Assembly: GCA_943735955.1 (NCBI GenBank)
Contig: OX030958.1
Span: 7,556,126 to 7,620,125 of the forward strand
DNA from: Piscicola geometra
Taxonomy: Eukaryota; Annelida; Clitellata; Hirudinida; Piscicolidae
Reading direction: 5' to 3'
Length of the DNA: 64,000 nucleotides
Shown here: positions 60,141 through 64,000 of the stretch, piece by piece
How the letters are laid out: each line of letters starts with the position of its first letter
Position numbering within the stretch: the stretch's first letter is position 1
Made by a program: the position numbers and the translations under genes
Notes under the pieces: generated by a model
What the model saw: the letters and a program-made list of their open reading frames with translations, nothing else
The model's database searches: none
Told to the model about the DNA's origin: nothing

Positions 60141-61496
60141 TACCACATACACAATACCACGTACACAATACCACATACACAATACCACATACACAATACC
60201 ACATACACAATTCCACATTCACAATACCACATACACAATACCACATACACAATACCACATACACAATACCACATACACAATACCACATACACAATACCAC
60301 ATACACAATACCACATACACAATACCACATACACAATACCACATACACAATACCACATACACAATACCACATACACAATACCACATACACAATACCACAT
60401 ACACAATACCACATACACAATACCACATACACAATACCACATACACAATACCACATACACAATACCACATACACAATACCACATACACAATACCACATAC
60501 ACAATACCACATACACAATACCACATACACAATACCACATACACAATACCACATACACAATACCACATACACAATACCACATACACAATACCACATACAC
60601 AATACCACATACACAATACCACATACACAATACCACATACACAATACCACATACACAATACCACATACACAATACCACATACACAATACCACATACACAA
60701 TACCACATACACAATACCACATACACAATACCACATACACAATACCACATACACAATACCACATACACAATACCACATACACAATACCACATACACAATA
60801 CCACATACACAATACCACATACACAATACCACATACACAATACCACATACACAATACCACATACACAATACCACATACACAGTACCACATACACAATACC
60901 ACATACACAATACCACATACACAATACCACATACACAATACCACATACACAATACCACATACACAATACCACATACACAATACCACATACACAATACCAC
61001 ATACACAATACCACATACACAATACCACATACACAATACCACATACACAATACCACATACACAATACCACATACACAATACCACATACACAATACCACAT
61101 ACACAATACCACATACACAATACCACATACACAATACCACATACACAATACCACATACACAATACCACATACACAATACCACATACACAATACCACATAC
61201 ACAATACCACATACACAATACCACATACACAATACCACATACACAATACCACATACACAATACCACATACACAATACCACATACACAATACCACATACAC
61301 AATACCACATACACAATACCACATACACAATACCACATACACAATACCACATACACAATACCACATACACAATACCACATACACAATACCACATACACAA
61401 TACCACATACACAATACCACATACACAATACCACATACACAATACCACATACACAATACCACATACACAATACCACATACACAATACCACATACAC
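60141..61496 (-). repeat. 14-bp satellite-like array, ~97 copies
   Basis: Nearly identical TACCACATACACAA units run for 1,356 bp. Only about four variant units are visible; three lie within the first 90 bp and one at about 60882. On the minus strand all three frames are open and encode the same 14-residue cycle (VYVVLCMWYCVCGI), because 14 is not a multiple of 3. No start context, splice sites or composition supports a gene. Confidence 0.98.
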
Positions 61497-63136
61497 TCGT
61501 AATAATCCACTGGGCATCTGGCCGTACAAGAGGGAGATAGCCTCGTTTAACGTCCTCGAAAGCAAGCACATTTATTCCTCAGAACATTTCTCGCTTTTCT
61601 GCGTCTAGATGCAGCGATCGAGGCTTTTTTTGCTGCAGTTTGAAATATTTAAATTCGAGTTTAGACTTTAAAAAAGTTTTTTTTGTTTTTAATGTTTCTT
61701 ATTTTTGCAAAGCTTCACTCCATTTTTTGTTTGAAGTAAAAAAAGTTAAAAATAGGTTTTGAAATAAATTTATAAACATATCAAGATAATTTATTTTTAT
61801 TAAAATAAATAGTTTTAGATAAAAGTTTTGCAAAATATTTTTCACCAAAAGTTATTTTTCGGCTTTTTTCAACTCTTTAAAAACCTTGAGATGAATGTGA
61901 GCTTCATGTGAAAACTCGAACTGGCGGTACTTTTTTGAAGACTTATTGTGATGAATTTTTGAAACGAAAGTTTTTGTAACTATGCTATAATAATAAAGTA
62001 AGTCACGATGAATGTAATGATACTACACTGATTGGTTCTTTTTTTTCTTCTCATTTATCTCCAGAAAAAATTCTCATTTAAACACTTTTTTTATACTTTC
62101 AGTTGAATAAACTTAATTTAAAACTTCCGAATAACTTACTAAAAAAAGTACATTATTTTCATAATTTCCATTTATTTCATATATATTTATTAAAAAACTC
62201 TAAACACTTAAACTTTGAGAAAAAAAACGAAAATGAGAATTTAATGAATTGATGATCCAAAATAGGAAAACTGTCGAAAACTAAAAGTTAGACCATTAAA
62301 TCTATCAAAGCGTGTGGGAGGCGTAAATTTAGCCTTTTAATCTACTAAAGCCTCAGAAGATAAAAGCAAAATAAATGGAAAACTATTAAACTAAAACTTT
62401 TCAATATTCATTATTTTGAAGATATCTGAAAAGGCTTCGCCAAGAATACCAAGAAGATTTTTTTCATGAAACAATTCTCAAGATAGAGATAAAAGTAGGA
62501 GCTTGACGAATTAGAATTAACAACAAACATAAAAAAAACAATTAATAAAGTTATTTAATCTAAACAATTAAATAATTAAGACATAAAGTTAACGAAGCAA
62601 TGAACAACTAGAACAAAGGGGTTCAGCTGTGTCATCAAACCGTTGAGTCGAACACTAAAACATCACCAAAGCCTTCAATAAACCACTGTTTTTGAACACA
62701 ACTAGTATTTTAAATAACTACCACCATCATTCCAGCAAATACGTCTGTAAATATTTCAAATAACAGTCAAATCTCACTAACTTCAACTGTCACCGGCAAT
62801 ACGTCTCTTTTGAAGCGACTTACAGATCAGCTCAAATATTAAACCACTGCAAACGGAGGCTAGCATACATTTAAAAAACATCCAACAAAGGCTACATAGC
62901 TTTAAAATAATATACTTCATCTTCTGCCACAAAATAACAACTACAGCAAGCACAACAACAACTGCAACAACAACACCACCACCAACAACTGTAACAACAA
63001 CTGCAACAACCTCCCTCCACAATGCGCGGCAGCTTCAGCAGCGAGGACATGGTGGCAGTGGCAGATGGAACAGAGAGCTTGAGCGCCTTTGCCGCCACTG
63101 CCAAACGGAAGGTTTCCTACCATTACCAAAGTGGGA
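61497..63136. other. Interval between two arrays; one weak exon candidate
   Basis: Mostly AT-rich. At 63022-63111 a GC-rich stretch on the plus strand reads from ATGCGCGGC for 30 codons to CAAACGGAAG|GTTTCC, a possible donor. It may be a first or internal exon continuing beyond the window; the product is not recognised. Confidence 0.35.
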
Positions 63137-63590
63137 AGTGGTGTGCTTGATGTGTGTGATTGATATGTGTGCTTGATATGTGTGCTTGATATGTGTGCTT
63201 GATATGTGTGCTTGATGTGTGTGCTTGATATGTGTGCTTGATATGTGTGCTTGATATGTGTGCTTGATATGTGTGCTTGATGTGTGTGCTTGATATGTGT
63301 GCTTGATATGTGTGCTTGATATGTGTGCTTGATATGTGTGCTTGATATGTGTGCTTGATGTGTGTGCTTGATGTGTGTGCTTGATGTGTGTGCTTGATAT
63401 GTGTGCTTGATATGTGTGTTTGATATGTGTGCTTGATATGTGTGCTTGATATGTGTGCTTGATGTGTGTGCTTGATGTGTGTGCTTGATATGTGTGCTTG
63501 ATATGTGTGCTTGATGTGTGCTTGATATGTGTGCTTGATGTGTGTGCTTGATGTGTGTGCTTGATGTGTGTGCTTGATGTGTGTGGTAAT
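63137..63590 (+). repeat. 13-bp TGTGTGCTTGATA/G array, ~34 copies
   Basis: Tandem units differ mainly by A or G at the last position, with one shortened unit near 63515. It begins about 25 bases after the candidate exon donor at 63112. Confidence 0.95.
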
Positions 63591-64000
63591 ACCTCTTAGG
63601 GGATGGATTGTCAGGGAATTTTGCGATCAGTGAACCATATTTCGGTTTTTAACGAAGGCGTGTTAGTATGAGAAGGTTAGGTTTTTTATTGTAAAAAGTT
63701 TCATGAGTTGTATTTTTGTGTTTTGGAGCTAGATGAGAACGTTTGAAATTGCCAGGTGGGCGTTTTTGTAGATGAATGAAGGGTTCGTGATTTTAATTTA
63801 GGTATAATAAACGTATTATAAACCTTGAAAGCATTTTGTTTTAAATAATTTGTTTATAAATTTTCCTGAAATCAAAAATATTCATTATCTGAAAATCTTT
63901 CAAAACGCTTTTGGCGTTATATAGGCAATTAAATTGAAAATACACTCATAAATATTAATTTTCAAAAAATGTTTATTGTCGATATTTAATGAACTTAATT
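63591..64000. other. Window end, nothing recognised
   Basis: AT-rich sequence with no gene or repeat that I can support. Confidence 0.6.

Noticed and set aside
60091..61571. Three minus-strand open frames of 450-492 codons with a repeating 14-residue cycle
   Set aside because: Artefact of the 14-bp array; all three frames give the same cycle and have no flanking gene structure.
60141..63590. Regular arrays considered as CRISPR
   Set aside because: No spacers between repeats, 13-14-bp units directly abutting, and a eukaryotic gene context.

Overview
The window is AT-rich nuclear DNA of an invertebrate animal. Its genes have many introns with GT/AG borders, intergenic and intronic DNA is full of micro- and minisatellites, and there are tRNA-derived SINE-like elements and a hAT transposon. 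The tropomyosin has the 284-residue, nine-exon animal form, and its C-terminal half reads most like the lophotrochozoan (molluscan-type) proteins I know. The species cannot be fixed from the sequence alone. All exon models below were built by hand from splice sites, reading phase and family knowledge; there is no transcript support.

Layout. 1-2615: no gene seen, except a short element copied in inverted orientation at 34430-34507. 2616-20277 (+): nine-exon gene for a single-pass membrane receptor, signal peptide - SUEL (galactose/rhamnose-binding lectin) - CUB - sushi - transmembrane - His/Asn-rich tail. Its first intron carries two antisense tRNA genes, one of them with a changed anticodon, and its fifth intron carries a SINE with target-site duplications. 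21172-27243 (-): tropomyosin, convergent with the receptor. 29752-41796 (-): 25-exon orthologue of the spliceosomal protein U2SURP/SR140. 41862-45741: hAT transposon with an 830-codon transposase ORF (+), inserted 58 bp upstream of the U2SURP start codon. 47211-48603 (+): five-exon gene for a small secreted cysteine-rich peptide. 48970-52471 (-): 12-exon DEAD-box helicase DDX49, convergent with it. 52472-64000: no gene I can name, an (AT)n tract, a 97-copy 14-bp array, a 13-bp array and a few weak exon candidates.

Two genes are RNA-processing housekeeping genes (U2SURP for U2 snRNP and branch-site work, DDX49 for ribosome biogenesis) and one is contractile or cytoskeletal. The receptor and the cysteine-rich peptide look like lineage-specific surface or secreted products.

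The most unusual signals are: (1) a tRNA-His gene duplicate differing by one base, exactly at anticodon position 36, which turns GTG (His) into GTT (Asn); (2) a recurrent pattern in which tandem arrays start at the splice donor or stop at the acceptor, with repeat units that look like copies of the splice site; (3) the lectin-CUB-sushi receptor architecture; (4) the U2SURP gene carrying a ~1.8 kb polypyrimidine array before its last exon and a transposon at its 5' end.
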